Source: Serratia quinivorans
GTDB lineage: Bacteria > Pseudomonadota > Gammaproteobacteria > Enterobacterales > Enterobacteriaceae
Assembly: GCA_900457075.1 (NCBI GenBank)
Contig: UGYN01000002.1
Span: 5,208,001-5,272,000 of the forward strand
Direction of reading: 5' to 3'
Length of the DNA: 64,000 bases
This document shows, piece by piece, positions 19,265 through 29,413 of the stretch; position 1 is the first letter of the stretch; each line of letters begins with the position of its first letter. The position numbers were made by a program, and so were the translations under genes. The notes under the pieces are model-generated. The model was given only the letters and a program-made list of their open reading frames with translations. It did not search any database and had not been told where the DNA came from.

Positions 19265-20239
19265 TCAATCAGCCAGATCGCTCAAGAACTTCCGTGCAGG
19301 GACAAAGAAGTTAACGCCGGCAACGGCCGTGGAGAAATCAAGGATCCGGTCGTGCAGAGGGGCTGGATTGCCAATGAACATACGCTCAAGCATCTTCTCA
19401 ATCACCCAGAGATGGCGTGAATAGCCGATAAAATAGGTGCCGTATTCACCACGCCCCGGTGAGGCAAAGGGCATATTATCGCGCAAAATGTCGTGTTCAC
19501 CCTGCTCGTCCTCAATAGTACACAGAGTCTTATGTGATTTTTGTCCCTCTGTCGCATCCGGTAACTCGACGTTATCAAACTTGGTGCGCCCGATAATGGC
19601 TTCCTGAGTTTCCACCTTCTGTGCACGCCAGGCGGCCATATTGTGCAAGTATTTTTGTATCACCACATAGCTGCCACCCGCATAGTCAGGATCCTCATCA
19701 CCAACGATTGTCGCCTGTGGCAAAGCCAGACCCACCGGGTTCGCGGTACCATCGACAAACTCCAACAGGTCGCGCCCGTCGAAATAACGGAATCCCGCAA
19801 CTTCATCGACAACAGTGATCGAATCGCCAAAGGCTTCCAGCAGGATTTTCTCGAACTCAATGATTAAATCTGTCGCACCTGCGCGCACGTGGTACAGCAA
19901 ATCGCCGGAGGTGGCCACGGCCGTATGCTTGGCGCCTTTTATTTCCTTAAACGGCGTCAGCTCCTTGGGCGCGGGTTTTCCGCTAAGGCTCTCCCAGACA
20001 CGATGCGAAATACCGACGTTGCAGGTGAAGCTGACATCGATGGATCGTATCTGGACATTTTTAATCAGATCTTCGGTACTGGCGATCACGGCTCGGGCGG
20101 TGGCGAGTGATGCACTATCGTCTTTGATCTTGAGGATAAGAAAGGCGGCTGCGGCCGTCATGGGTGCATCAATGTATTGGGGTTCGGTCTCCAGCGCGCG
20201 TTGCGCCAACGACAGTGGTGAAGATGATTCTTGGCTCAC
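19265..20239 (-). CDS. DyP-type haem peroxidase (YfeX-like)
   Basis: 324 residues from a GTG start at 20239, which has AGGGAG just upstream; an ATG at 20269 is possible but its first ten residues are not conserved. The distal segment DLLEFVDGTANP carries the catalytic Asp of the GxxDG motif, although the first Gly is Glu. Other family marks are GGSYVVIQKYLHNMAAW, IIGRTKFDNVEL, a SHKT region for the proximal His, and GRGEYGTYFIGYSRHLWVIE. There is no Tat signal, so it is likely cytoplasmic. DyPs use peroxide to oxidise dyes and porphyrins. No encapsulin gene is nearby. Confidence 0.85.
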   Translation of the reverse strand: MSQESSSPLSLAQRALETEPQYIDAPMTAAAAFLILKIKDDSASLATARAVIASTEDLIKNVQIRSIDVSFTCNVGISHRVWESLSGKPAPKELTPFKEIKGAKHTAVATSGDLLYHVRAGATDLIIEFEKILLEAFGDSITVVDEVAGFRYFDGRDLLEFVDGTANPVGLALPQATIVGDEDPDYAGGSYVVIQKYLHNMAAWRAQKVETQEAIIGRTKFDNVELPDATEGQKSHKTLCTIEDEQGEHDILRDNMPFASPGRGEYGTYFIGYSRHLWVIEKMLERMFIGNPAPLHDRILDFSTAVAGVNFFVPARKFLSDLAD

Positions 20240-20370
20240 GAAAATCTCCCTTAATGGGTGAGTAATCAAGGGTATTTATCTTAGCGTCGAAGACGCCGCA
20301 TAGCCAAGCTATATCCCTGCGGATGCCATTGACATTGAGTAACAAATTGATTGGCGGGAATAGCAGAAAT

Positions 20371-20387
20371 GCCCGCAAAATGCGGGC
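20371..20387 (-). terminator. Stem-loop after the PAS-LuxR gene
   Basis: GCCCGCA and TGCGGGC form a perfect 7-bp stem with an AAA/TTT loop, 25 bases past the stop codon of the minus-strand PAS-LuxR gene, followed by ATTTCTGC. It is a weak intrinsic terminator at best. Confidence 0.4.
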
Positions 20388-20411
20388 GATATCCAGTACA
20401 TTCGTACCCTA

Positions 20412-21924
20412 TCATCCTTTTTTAGACTGCCGCTCGCCGGCAAACAACCCCCGCTCTCTGGCCCAGACAATGGCTTCGCTGCGGCTGTGTACGTCGAGTT
20501 TGGAGTAAACCATCGCCACATGATTGCGCACGGTATTGGGGGCAAGATTGAGTCGCGTGGCGATTTTCTTGTCTGGAAGGCCCTCGCAGATTAACCCCAA
20601 CACATCGCGCTCACGGGGCGGTAAGATCGGTGAAGGAAAATCCGGACAGATTGGGCTTATTGATACTTTTCACATTGGCCAGTTTCTCGAGCAGCGTCTG
20701 ACTGAACCAGGAAGCGTCCTGCATCACTTCCTCGATGGCGGAAACCAACTCCAGTTCCGAACGTTTGCGCTCGGTAATGTCCATCATGACCAACAGGTAA
20801 CAGGGGACGTCATGAATACTCACGGCATCAGCAGATACCACGCAGTCGAGCACTTCGTTGCCCTTCTTGCGGAGTTTAAGGTCCTGGCTTTCTACGTTGC
20901 CGGTTTTTCCCAGTAAGCTAAACAAGCGCCGACATTCCCCCTGCCCATCGATGACATTGATATCCTCGACCCTCTTGCCAATCAGCTCCTCAGCGAGGTA
21001 ACCGGTGGTCTTCATAAAGGCTTCGTTAATATCCAGCACCTGCTGCTTGTCCGCAGTGCACACCAGCGTGGGAACCGGGCTCAAACGAAAGGACTTGGCG
21101 AACCGCTCTTCACTCTCGCGCAGCGCCGACTCGGCCTTACGGCGGGGCTCAAGGTCAGTGAAGGTGAACAGCATGCAATCGACTTCATTAATATCCAGCG
21201 GCTGACCGGCGACGATCACCAGTTTGGTTCCTCCGGCCGGCAGTTTTAACTCCGCCTGCATCTGTGGAATGGTTGCCCCTTCGCTCAAGCGCTGCACCGC
21301 CAGATCCTTATGTTCCGCTTGCTCCAGCACATCCAGCGCGTAGACCGAGTTACCCATAACCTGATCGCGGCTATAGCCGGTCATATCGAGGAACCCCTGG
21401 TTAACCTTGATGTAACGCAGGTCGCTCAGGCTACAGATCACCGCAGGCGCCGGATTGGCATTAAAGGTTTTTTCAAAGCGCTCTTCGGCGCTGGCCCACT
21501 CAGTGGCGTCACTCAGGATCAATACCAGCAGCTCGGGCTGCCCTTTGGCGTCAGTGATCGTCAGGCTGCGTAAACGGTGAACCCAGAGAAAATCCGGCTC
21601 GCCAACGGGCCGTACCTCGACCAGCACGTCGTTGAACTCCTCGCCAGCAGCCACCCGGTTAAGCGGATATTGCTCTGAACTCAAAGGATGATTGTTGCGA
21701 TAACGCAAGGCAAAACGCTCTTCATACTCCTGGGCATTGGCACCCAACTCACTCAGCTTGGTCAACCCATGCATGCTCAGTGCGGCCTCATTGGCCCACA
21801 GAATGGTCCGGTCGACTTCAGTCAGGATCACCCCTTCGGTCAGTCCCGAGATGATCTGTTGTAGTTGGCTACGGTTGGTTTCGCTGGCAAGAACGGACTG
21901 GCTCATTATTTCTCCATAAGACAA
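20412..21924 (-). CDS. Triple-PAS sensor with C-terminal LuxR DNA-binding domain (frameshift in the read sequence)
   Basis: About 503 residues. Three PAS domains (about 15-140, 150-265, 275-390) are followed by a linker and a LuxR/GerE helix-turn-helix (LARERDVLGLICEGLPDKKI-type start, then NLAPNTVRNHVAMVYSKLDV). It should be a cytoplasmic one-component regulator that senses through PAS-bound ligands or redox. The break is in a 4-G run at 20615-20618; dropping one base gives DLTARERDVLG, the canonical LuxR entry. As read, the protein stops before the DNA-binding domain. A second Met (MSQSV) six codons in could be the start. It is divergent from a membrane-protein gene that may be its target. 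Confidence 0.75.
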
Positions 21925-22144
21925 AAGGTCTCAGGCCACCGGGCGGCGATCGGGGCGCCTGACAATGACACGACTTCCCCACTAGCATAGTGCTTAAGTA
22001 GTTCATTCGCGGGGTGTGAATGCACTAGCTCCATGGGTGCAAATGAACCGGGACGTTCAGTGGTGCACAGCGGCAGACTGATTCTGTCGGTGCAGCGGAG
22101 TGCTGCGCGTACAACCACTTGTCCAGTAAATATAAGGAATAACA

Positions 22145-23120
22145 ATGACCACTGTCTATGAATCCAATCGCCTGGCGTTTAACGTTTCATGGGGCTCAAT
22201 ATTGGCCGGGAGTGCCATGGCGCTGGTGACCTATCTGATATTGAGTGTACTGGGTACTGCTGTCGGCGCATCGGCCGTGGATCCGTTGCACGCAGGCAAT
22301 CCCCTGAGTGGCTTCGGCGTGGGGACCGGCATCTGGCTGTTCGTCACCACCTTGCTCTCCCTGGCCGCCGGTGCCTTTGTCGCCGGCCGAACGGCCCCCA
22401 AACCGCGGTGGCTTGCATGGCCTGTTGAGCTGGGCGGTCACAACCTTGCTGGCCACCTGGCTGGTTATTTCATTGGCGAGCGGCGTGGTCGGTCTGGCCG
22501 GCAGTGCGGTTGGCAAGGGGTTATCTCTGGCGGGTAACGGTGTGGCGGCGGCAGCGCCGGGCATTGGTGACAGCGTAAAACAGCAACTTGATAAAAAAGG
22601 CATCAGCCTGGATTGGGATGAGCTGCAAAATCAGTTGGCTACCACGCTCAAGCAAACCGGCAAGGCTGAATTAGACCCGTCCAAACTGCAACAAAAAACC
22701 GAGCAGGCCGGTGCGGATGGCAAGCAGTCGGCGACCGATGCGGCTAGCGACCCGGCACAGGCTGCAGCGGAGCTTAAGCAATGGTTCGAGCGCGTTAAGC
22801 AATCCGGGGAACCTACCCTGAACGCGGCGGATAAAGACGCGCTGGTGAACATCGTCGCCGCACGTACCGGCAAGAGCCACGCAGAGGCGACCCAAATTGT
22901 CGACAATTACGCCCAGGCTTATCAGCAGGCGGTTCAAAAAGTCGAACAACTTAAGGCTGAGGCCGAACAGAAAGCGCGTGAAGCGGCTGACGTTGCGGCC
23001 AAACAGGTATCCCGTGCCGCCTGGGGCTCCTTGCTGATGCTGCTGTTGGGTGCTGGCTTGAGTTTTGCTATCGGGCGTATTGCGCTGTCAACGCGTCGTA
23101 CTCTTGTTGTGAGCGAATGA
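22145..23120 (+). CDS. Membrane protein of unknown function with a long helical loop (frameshift in the read sequence)
   Basis: About 324 residues. Two hydrophobic segments in the first 90 residues (SILAGSAMALVTYLILSVLG; IWLFVTTLLSLAAGAFVAG), a third after the break (LLATWLVISLASGVVGLAGS), and a C-terminal one (GSLLMLLLGAGLSFAIGRI) flank a hydrophilic Ala/Gln/Lys-rich helical region (about 130-290). An extra A at 22400-22402 breaks the frame; dropping it gives GRTAPNRGGLHGLLSW. Similar proteins occur in Proteobacteria without assigned function. It is divergent from the PAS-LuxR regulator and overlaps the next small gene by 4 bases (ATGA). Confidence 0.65.
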
Positions 23121-23356
23121 AGATGGACGTTTCCATAAAGCGAGAGCTGTCATCTATCTCATTAAATTATCGTAAAGTCGTGGGGGCTTCAGTACCGGTG
23201 CTTACCATCGATTTCTACAATGAAAAAAACGAGCGCTATACCCTGCGTTATAACTTGCCGCCGGACACGCCGGAGCGGACAGAGCGGCGGGTGTCTTTAC
23301 TGCTGCATCTGTTGAGCAAGCAAAAACCGCTGGAGATGGATAACGCGATAACTTAA
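23117..23356 (+). CDS. Small hypothetical protein, translationally coupled
   Basis: 79 residues, charged, no signal or membrane segment. The start overlaps the stop of the membrane-protein gene (ATGA), which supports translation and co-expression; an internal ATG at 23123 could also serve. The sequence (RELSSISLNYRKVVGASVPV, then DFYNEKNERYTLRYNLP) has alternating strand-like pattern but I do not recognise a family. A strong terminator follows 21 bases after the stop. Confidence 0.55.
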   Translation: MKMDVSIKRELSSISLNYRKVVGASVPVLTIDFYNEKNERYTLRYNLPPDTPERTERRVSLLLHLLSKQKPLEMDNAIT

Positions 23357-23377
23357 TTCAAATTAAGTGACCCGCCA

Positions 23378-23414
23378 GGCCCGAGCCGGATACACCACCG
23401 GACTCGGGCCTTTT
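23378..23414. terminator. Intrinsic terminator between convergent genes
   Basis: GGCCCGAG (23378-23385) pairs with CTCGGGCC (23403-23410), extended by an inner CCGG pairing, and is followed by TTTT. It lies between the small plus-strand gene and convergent fhlA and likely ends the plus-strand unit. Confidence 0.75.
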
Positions 23415-23430
23415 AATTCTCTGATGCCAA

Positions 23431-25498
23431 TTACCTGACCGCAATCCCCCACTTTTTCATGCGTGAAAGCAGCGTAGTGCGCTTGATACCCAGGCGCTGC
23501 GCGGCGCCACGTGGGCCGGCAACCACACCGTTGGTTTCTTTCAATACGCGGATAATCCGCTCGCGATCGTCCTCACCCGCCTGGACAGGCTCTGCCGAGG
23601 GCAAGGGTAAGGCCATCGACGGCACCGGATAGCGCAGCTCCGGCAACTCCAGGTTAAGTACCGTGCCACGCGTCAGCAATACTGCCCGTTCGATGACATT
23701 CTCCAGCTCGCGCACATTGCCCGGCCAGGGCATTTGACTCAGCAGGCGCAGCGTCTCCGCCGGAATGCTGTCGATGGTGCACTTCATCCGACGCGCGATT
23801 TTTGTAGGTGAGAAACTTCACCAATTGCGGGATGTCTTCCGGCCGTTCACGCAATGGCGGGATGACGATCGGGAACACGTTCAGCCGGTAAAAAAGGTCA
23901 CTGCGAAACTCCCGGTCGGCCACCATTTGCTGCAGGTCACGGTTGGTGGCGGCAATCAGGCGCACATCCACCGAAATCACCTTGTTGCCGCCTACCCGTT
24001 CAAACTCCCTTTCCTGCAGCACTCGTAGCAGTTTAGGCTGCAGTTCCACCGGGATTTCACCCACTTCATCCAGAAACAGCGTTCCTTTATCCGCCAGCTC
24101 AAAGCGCCCCATCCGCTGGTTGGTTGCGCCGGTGAATGAGCCTTTTTCATGACCAAACAGATCGCTTTCCAACAGCCCGGTCGGCATCACCGCACAGTTC
24201 ATTTTCACCATGCGCTGGTCACGTCGCTCGCTCAGGTTGTGGATAGCGCGGGCAATCAACTCTTTACCGGTGCCGGTTTCGCCGAGGATCAGCACCGAAC
24301 AGTCGCTTTTCGCCACCATTTCAACCTGTTTAAGCACCGCAGACATCACCACGCTGCGCCCGACAATCTCACCAAAGTCCGGGTTGTTGCCGTTGATTTG
24401 CTCGGTCAGATAGAGGTTTTCATGCACCAGGCTCTCTTTGAGTCGGCTGATTTCCTGGTAGGCCAACGCGTTGTCCACCGCGATGGCGATACGCTCGGCG
24501 ATCTGCTGCAACACCCGCAGATTGGCGGCGTTGAAGTTGTCCGGCTGGCATTGCGCCAGCTTCAATACGCCCAGGGTCTTGTTGCCAAACACCAGCGGCA
24601 AGAGGCACAGCGTTTGGATTTGATCCTGCCAGAGATCGAACAGTTGGCGTTCATAAGCCGACAGACGATCGGAATGCTTCAGATTGAGCAGCAGCATTTC
24701 CCCACTCTGCATCACCTGTTCGGATAAGGTACCGGCCAGTGCCACGCTGTACTGCTGACGTTCAACCACGTCGTCTTGCAAATAGTGGGTGGAATAGATG
24801 GTCACCCGATCGGTTTTATCGACGCATAGCACCATGCTGATGGCATCGATCTTGAAAAAACGGTGGATCTCGGTAGATATTTCGCCAATCAAATCATCCA
24901 GATCGAGTTTCGATAATACTGCGTTGGTGACGTCGACCAAAACGCGGTAATCGTCACGCTCATGGCATAACTGACGTTGGCGGTTTTCCGCCTGCTCACG
25001 CAACCTGATCTGTTCCACCGCCAGCGCAACCAATTCCATCAGGGTCTGCAACTGCACCAGACTGGCATCACTGAAGGGTTGCGAACTACTGCGTAACAGT
25101 TCACAACCGCCGATCAGGCTACCGCCTGCGTGCAGCGGCATCAGGCAATATTGGTTAAACGGCAGATACAGCGCCAGGGCGTTGATTTGCGGATAACGCG
25201 CATGCAGATCTTCGCTCTGCCAGCGCTGCGGCAACGGGCTTTGTCGCAGTCGGCTCACCGGCCCATTGGCCAGCAAAGTCTCATCCTGATAGATGACCGG
25301 CTGCCGTTGCGCATCCAGCCCATGAAAGCTGACCCGCTCACTGTGCAAATCAAACAGCACCAGCGTCACATGGTCTGCCAGTTGCTGACGTTGCAGCACC
25401 TGGCGCAGCTGCCGTAACAAATCGGCGAAGCTGTGCTGACTGAGCAGCGTGCGGGTCGTTTCAAGTAATTCTTGTTTTTCTAATTGAGCATTCGACAT
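23431..25498 (-). CDS. fhlA: FhlA, formate-responsive sigma-54 activator (frameshift in the read sequence)
   Basis: About 688 residues (E. coli 692). Two N-terminal GAF-like sensor domains (about 20-180 and 200-345) bind formate; an AAA+ domain (about 380-620) has Walker A GETGTGKEL, the sigma-54 contact loop GSFTGA and Walker B FLDEVGEIP; a Fis-type helix-turn-helix (GAAQRLGIKRTTLLSRMKKW) ends the protein. FhlA activates the hyc, hyp and fdhF promoters. An extra base in the 5-T run at 23799-23803 breaks the frame; dropping it gives FLTYKIARRMKCTIDSIPAE. It follows hypE by 90 bases, as in E. coli, and faces three sigma-54 promoters it should control. Confidence 0.92.
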
Positions 25499-25588
25499 TG
25501 TTTATCACTTGCCTGAGTCGCGATGATGATTTTAGTGAGTCACGTCACAAAGTGTAACGCTGGGCGACAAGGTTCTCCCCCGACAGGA

Positions 25589-26602
25589 TCAACAAATGCG
25601 CGGCAAAGGTTCGGCATGCGGCAAATCCAGCAGGCGGCTGATGCCATAAGCGCCCTGCAGCCTCACTTGTCGTCCGGCAGTCACCCGGCCAATCAATGCC
25701 GCGGCCTTGCCCAGCGGATGCGCCTGTAACGCAGCCAGTACCGCCTGTTCGGCTTCCGGCGCGGCCACCACCACCAGCTTGCCCTCGTTGGCAAAGTTGA
25801 TGGCATCCAGCCCCAGCAACTCGCAAATCCCTCGCACTGCCGGCGCTATCGGTAACAGGTTCTCTTCAACTTCAATCCCCACGCCCGCCGCACGAGCAAA
25901 CTCATGCAAAATGGCGTTCACTCCACCACGGGTAGCATCGCGCATGGCTCGCACGCCGTTAATGCCACGCAATGGCGCGATCAATGGTGATAGCACCGCG
26001 CAATCGCTGACCACATCCAGCGACATGCCCAGCTTTTCCCGCAGATTGAGGATCGTCGCTCCGTGATCGCCGAGCGTACCGCTGACAATCACTGCGTCAC
26101 CGGCGCGGATATTTTGCGCTGCCCAATCCAGGCCCGGCGGGATCACCCCAATACCGGCGGTGTTGATAAACACTTTGTCGGCCGCGCCGCGCTGCACCAC
26201 CTTGGTATCCCCGGTCACAATGCGGATACCGGCCTGCTGCGCAGTGGCCGCCATCGAAGCCACCAGCCGTTGTAAATCAACCAACGGCAAACCTTCTTCG
26301 AGGATAAAACCGCAGGAAAGATAGCGCGGAAACGCGCCGCTGACCGCCAGATCGTTAGCCGTCCCGCAGACCGCCAGTTTGCCAATATCACCGCCCGGGA
26401 AGAAAATCGGGTCAATCACGTAGCTGTCGGTAGTAAACGCCAGCCGATCGCCCTGCTGGGTTAACTCGGCCAAATCCAACCGGGCCTGATCTTCACGTTG
26501 ATCCAGCAGCGGATTGGCAAAGGCCGGCAAGAAAATCTCATCCAGCAGTTGCTGCATCGCGCTGCCGCCGCTGCCGTGCGCCATAGTAATCACGTTATTC
26601 AT
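25589..26602 (-). CDS. hypE: HypE, thiocarbamate-to-cyanide maturase for [NiFe] hydrogenase
   Basis: 337 residues of the PurM/AIRS-like HypE family. The start MNNVITMAHGSGGSAMQQLL and the glycine-rich VSGTLGDHGATIL and DATRGGVNAILHEFA match. The C-terminus ends PRIC: the last Cys is the residue that HypF carbamoylates and HypE dehydrates to thiocyanate, source of the Fe-bound cyanide. The gene overlaps hypD by 4 bases in the hypABCDE operon. Confidence 0.95.
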   Translation of the reverse strand: MNNVITMAHGSGGSAMQQLLDEIFLPAFANPLLDQREDQARLDLAELTQQGDRLAFTTDSYVIDPIFFPGGDIGKLAVCGTANDLAVSGAFPRYLSCGFILEEGLPLVDLQRLVASMAATAQQAGIRIVTGDTKVVQRGAADKVFINTAGIGVIPPGLDWAAQNIRAGDAVIVSGTLGDHGATILNLREKLGMSLDVVSDCAVLSPLIAPLRGINGVRAMRDATRGGVNAILHEFARAAGVGIEVEENLLPIAPAVRGICELLGLDAINFANEGKLVVVAAPEAEQAVLAALQAHPLGKAAALIGRVTAGRQVRLQGAYGISRLLDLPHAEPLPRIC

Positions 26603-27726
26603 GCCGGGGTTTCCTCTGTTTCACGACGGTATTGGTACCAGGCGGCGCAGGCACCTTCCGAAGACACCATCAACGCGCCAAAAGCATTTTGCGGCGTACA
26701 GCCACCACCAAACAGCGGGCAGTCACGCGGTTTGCAACGCCCGGTCAGCACCTCTCCACAGCGGGCACGAGGATCGTCAGCCACCTGCCGGTGTTGCGGA
26801 CGGAAACGTCGTTCCGCATCAAAGGTGCTATAGGCCGGGGTTAAGGCAATGCCCGAATCAGCAATGGTGCCAAGGCCGCGCCATTCGCTGCCGCCGCCCA
26901 ACACAAAGACTTCGCTCATTGCCTGCTGTGCCAGCAGATTGCCCTGTTCAGGTACCACCCGGCGATATTGGTTTTCGGTTTGGCTCTGCTGCCCCACAAA
27001 CTGCTCAACCAGCATCATCACCCCTTGCAGGATATCCAGCGGTTCAAAGCCGGTCACCACCAGCGGTTTATGGTATTGCCGACTGATAAAGTGATACGGC
27101 GCGGTACCAATCACCATACTGACGTGGCCGGGTGCCAGAAAGCCGTCGATGCGGACATCCGGCTGTTGCAACAGGCTGCGCAAGGTGGGGATCAGGCTGA
27201 TGTGCTGGCAAAACACGCTGAAGTTATTCAACCCTTCCAGCCGGGCCTGCTGCAGGGTGATCGCCGTGACCGGCATGGTGGTTTCAAACCCCAGGGCAAA
27301 GAACACCACCTGCCGCTGCGGGTGTTGCCGCGCCAGCATCAGAGCATCCAACGGCGAGTAAACCACCCGCACATCGGCGCCGCGCTCGCGGGCCTGCAGT
27401 AAAGAGCCCTGTTTGCCCGGAACCCGCAACGCGTCGCCGAAGGTGCAAAAAATCACCTCCGGGTGAGCGGCGATTTCACAGCAGGCATCTATACGCCCCA
27501 TGGGCAACACACAAACCGGGCAGCCCGGTCCATGAATGAACTCAATCTGCGGCGGCAGTAGTTTATCCAGGCCAAAGCGGAAAATGGCATGGGTATGACC
27601 ACCGCACACTTCCATAATTTGCAACGGCCGCTCAGCGCTAAACGGCAACTGTGCGGCTCGCTGCCGAATATGCTGCAACAGGGTTTTTACCCGCTTCGGA
27701 TCGCGGAACTCATCAACGTAATGCAT
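26599..27726 (-). CDS. hypD: HypD, Fe(CN)2CO assembly scaffold
   Basis: 375 residues. Family marks are MEVCGGHTHAIFRFGLDKLL, FIHGPGCPVCVLPMGRID, the FALGFETTMP segment and the C-terminal 4Fe-4S Cys pattern (ARCGEVLTGRCKPRDCPLFG). With HypC it holds the iron while cyanide and CO ligands are attached. It overlaps hypC by 14 bases and hypE by 4, pointing to coupled translation. Confidence 0.95.
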   Translation of the reverse strand: MHYVDEFRDPKRVKTLLQHIRQRAAQLPFSAERPLQIMEVCGGHTHAIFRFGLDKLLPPQIEFIHGPGCPVCVLPMGRIDACCEIAAHPEVIFCTFGDALRVPGKQGSLLQARERGADVRVVYSPLDALMLARQHPQRQVVFFALGFETTMPVTAITLQQARLEGLNNFSVFCQHISLIPTLRSLLQQPDVRIDGFLAPGHVSMVIGTAPYHFISRQYHKPLVVTGFEPLDILQGVMMLVEQFVGQQSQTENQYRRVVPEQGNLLAQQAMSEVFVLGGGSEWRGLGTIADSGIALTPAYSTFDAERRFRPQHRQVADDPRARCGEVLTGRCKPRDCPLFGGGCTPQNAFGALMVSSEGACAAWYQYRRETEETPA

Positions 27727-28006
27727 GGTTGCCTTCCCCCGCCAAAAACAGCGCCACGTCCTGCTCCACTTCCCCCATCGCCTGCAGTGCCGAAAGCATC
27801 TCCTCGGCCTCTTGCCTGTCGAGCCGACTCATGGCGAAGCCGACGTGGATCAGCACCCAGCAGCCGATCATCGCTTCCCTGGGCTCACCCTCCTGGCGCA
27901 CCAGTGCAATATTCACTTCGCGCTGCACGCCACAGACTTCGGCCCAGGCATGCTGAGGCTGCTTTTCATCCAGCGCCACGATCTGCCCTGGAACGCCTAT
28001 GCACAT
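27713..28006 (-). CDS. hypC: HypC, hydrogenase maturation chaperone
   Basis: 97 residues from the ATG at 28006. The start [13 protein letters not shown] carries the essential Cys2 that binds iron after loss of the first Met. HypC shuttles the Fe(CN)2CO unit from HypD to the large subunit HycE. A longer frame upstream adds nine residues before the conserved start and is rejected. It overlaps hypB and hypD at its two ends. Confidence 0.93.
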   Translation of the reverse strand: MCIGVPGQIVALDEKQPQHAWAEVCGVQREVNIALVRQEGEPREAMIGCWVLIHVGFAMSRLDRQEAEEMLSALQAMGEVEQDVALFLAGEGNHALR

Positions 28007-28797
28007 AACTGTGTCTCCAGCCAGGCCAGCCACTGATCCATGCCTTCACCGCTGGTCGCCGAGAGGGTAATCACCTCAATCGTCGGGTTCACCTTGCGGG
28101 CATTGTCGATACAGGCTGCCAGGTCGAAGTTCAAATACGGCAGCAGATCGATCTTGTTCAGCAGCATCACCCGTGCAGCGGCAAACATATGTGGGTACTT
28201 AAGCGGTTTGTCTTCCCCTTCGGTAACCGACAGCACCGCTACCTTGTGGCGCTCCCCGAGATCAAAGCTGGCCGGGCAAACCAGATTGCCGACGTTCTCG
28301 ATAAACAACAGGCTGTGGGGTTTGAGTTCCAGACGCCGGGCGGCCTCGTTAACCATTTGCGCATCCAGATGGCAGCCTTTACCGGTATTGACCTGAATCG
28401 CCGGTACACCGGTGGCGCGGATACGTTCCGCGTCATTGGTGGTTTGCTGATCGCCTTCCACCACCGCGCACGGGTGCTGACCACGCAGCCGCAGCAGCGT
28501 TTCTGTCAGCAGCGTGGTTTTGCCGGAGCCGGGGCTGGAAACCAGATTCAGCGCCAGAATATGTTGGGCGGCGAAATACTGGCGATTACCCTCCGCCAGA
28601 CGATCGTTCTTATCCAGCACCCGGGTTTCAATTTCCAGCATCCGGCGCTGGCTGATACCCGGTGCATGGGTGCCTGCCAGCCCCAAACCGTAATGCAGAT
28701 CGCCCTGTACATTGCGTTGCGGACGGAATGGCACCTTCACATCCCCTTCAATGGTTAATTCACCCTGGGCACAACCGCAGGTACTGCACATATTCAT
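27997..28797 (-). CDS. hypB: HypB, GTPase for nickel insertion
   Basis: 266 residues (E. coli 290). The N-terminal nickel site [10 protein letters not shown] is present, then a G domain with Walker [29 protein letters not shown] and [13 protein letters not shown]. It works with HypA to load nickel into HycE. The linker between the Cys motif and the G domain is about 25 residues shorter than in E. coli and there is no His-rich nickel-storage stretch. It lies between hypA and hypC in the operon. Confidence 0.95.
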   Translation of the reverse strand: MNMCSTCGCAQGELTIEGDVKVPFRPQRNVQGDLHYGLGLAGTHAPGISQRRMLEIETRVLDKNDRLAEGNRQYFAAQHILALNLVSSPGSGKTTLLTETLLRLRGQHPCAVVEGDQQTTNDAERIRATGVPAIQVNTGKGCHLDAQMVNEAARRLELKPHSLLFIENVGNLVCPASFDLGERHKVAVLSVTEGEDKPLKYPHMFAAARVMLLNKIDLLPYLNFDLAACIDNARKVNPTIEVITLSATSGEGMDQWLAWLETQLCA

Positions 28798-28806
28798 TCC
28801 CCTCTG

Positions 28807-29151
28807 TTATTCAATTTCCAGGCGTTTTATTTGCAAGCCATCGTCGGCCTGTACCCGCAGATTTCGTCCGGTACAGTGCGGACAGACCAGCACCTGCGGT
28901 ATCAGCAGCTCGACATCGCTCTGGCAGTCATGGCACCAACACTGCGCTTTCTGTTCCGCCAGATGCAGTTCGCAGCCTTCGGCCAGCGTGTCGCGGCACA
29001 CCATGTCAAAACAAAACCGCAGCGACTCCGCTTCAACGCAGGAAAATGCGCCAATCTCGAACCATACCGCGGTGATGCGTTGCGCATTATTTTGGCGAGC
29101 CTGTTGCTGCATTATTTCCATCGCATGTTGGCATAAGGTTATTTCGTGCAT
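28807..29151 (-). CDS. hypA: HypA, nickel metallochaperone
   Basis: 114 residues from the ATG at 29151, chosen because MHEITLCQHAMEIM is the conserved start with nickel ligand His2 and because the upstream sigma-54 promoter at 29196-29210 leaves no room for the longer frame. The zinc site is CWCHDC then CPHC. HypA delivers nickel to hydrogenase 3. Being first in hypABCDE next to hyc, it is HypA rather than HybF. Confidence 0.93.
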   Translation of the reverse strand: MHEITLCQHAMEIMQQQARQNNAQRITAVWFEIGAFSCVEAESLRFCFDMVCRDTLAEGCELHLAEQKAQCWCHDCQSDVELLIPQVLVCPHCTGRNLRVQADDGLQIKRLEIE

Positions 29152-29195
29152 CCGGCCTCCGTTAATGGCGATAAACGCGTTATTCCCTTCACGTT

Positions 29196-29210
29196 GCAAA
29201 TATGATGCCA
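29196..29210 (-). promoter_or_regulatory. Sigma-54 (-24/-12) promoter of hypABCDE
   Basis: On the minus strand the sequence TGGCATCATATTTGC fits TGGCAYR-N4-TTGC, with GG and GC elements 12 bases apart. It lies 45 bases upstream of the hypA start, as expected for the FhlA-activated hyp promoter. In E. coli the hyp operon has the same arrangement. Confidence 0.85.
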
Positions 29211-29341
29211 AGCCGCCAATGACATATTTGTCGAACCGACTGTCATCGTCAGTCATTAAATCAGTTATTCCCTAACGGATTGACGGATTAATTTAACTCT
29301 GATGATTGAATTAAAAGGAAATAATGTAATTTACCGGAATT

Positions 29342-29356
29342 TGGCACGCTTTATGC
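29342..29356 (+). promoter_or_regulatory. Sigma-54 (-24/-12) promoter of the hyc operon
   Basis: TGGCACGCTTTATGC has GG and GC elements spaced as in -24/-12 promoters and lies 57 bases before the hycA ATG. The identical 15 bases occur before hydN, so the two units should respond together. The hypA-hycA gap also contains several TGTCG/CGTCA-like half-sites (about 29228-29255), candidate FhlA contacts. Confidence 0.88.
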
Positions 29357-29413
29357 TTTAACTCGCTGACCCGGAGCTATTTCGACAACGACTATCAATT
29401 TTGAGTGAGGACC

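Noticed and set aside
19265..20239. Encapsulin cargo system for the DyP peroxidase
   Set aside because: No encapsulin shell gene adjacent and no clear targeting tail at the DyP C-terminus.
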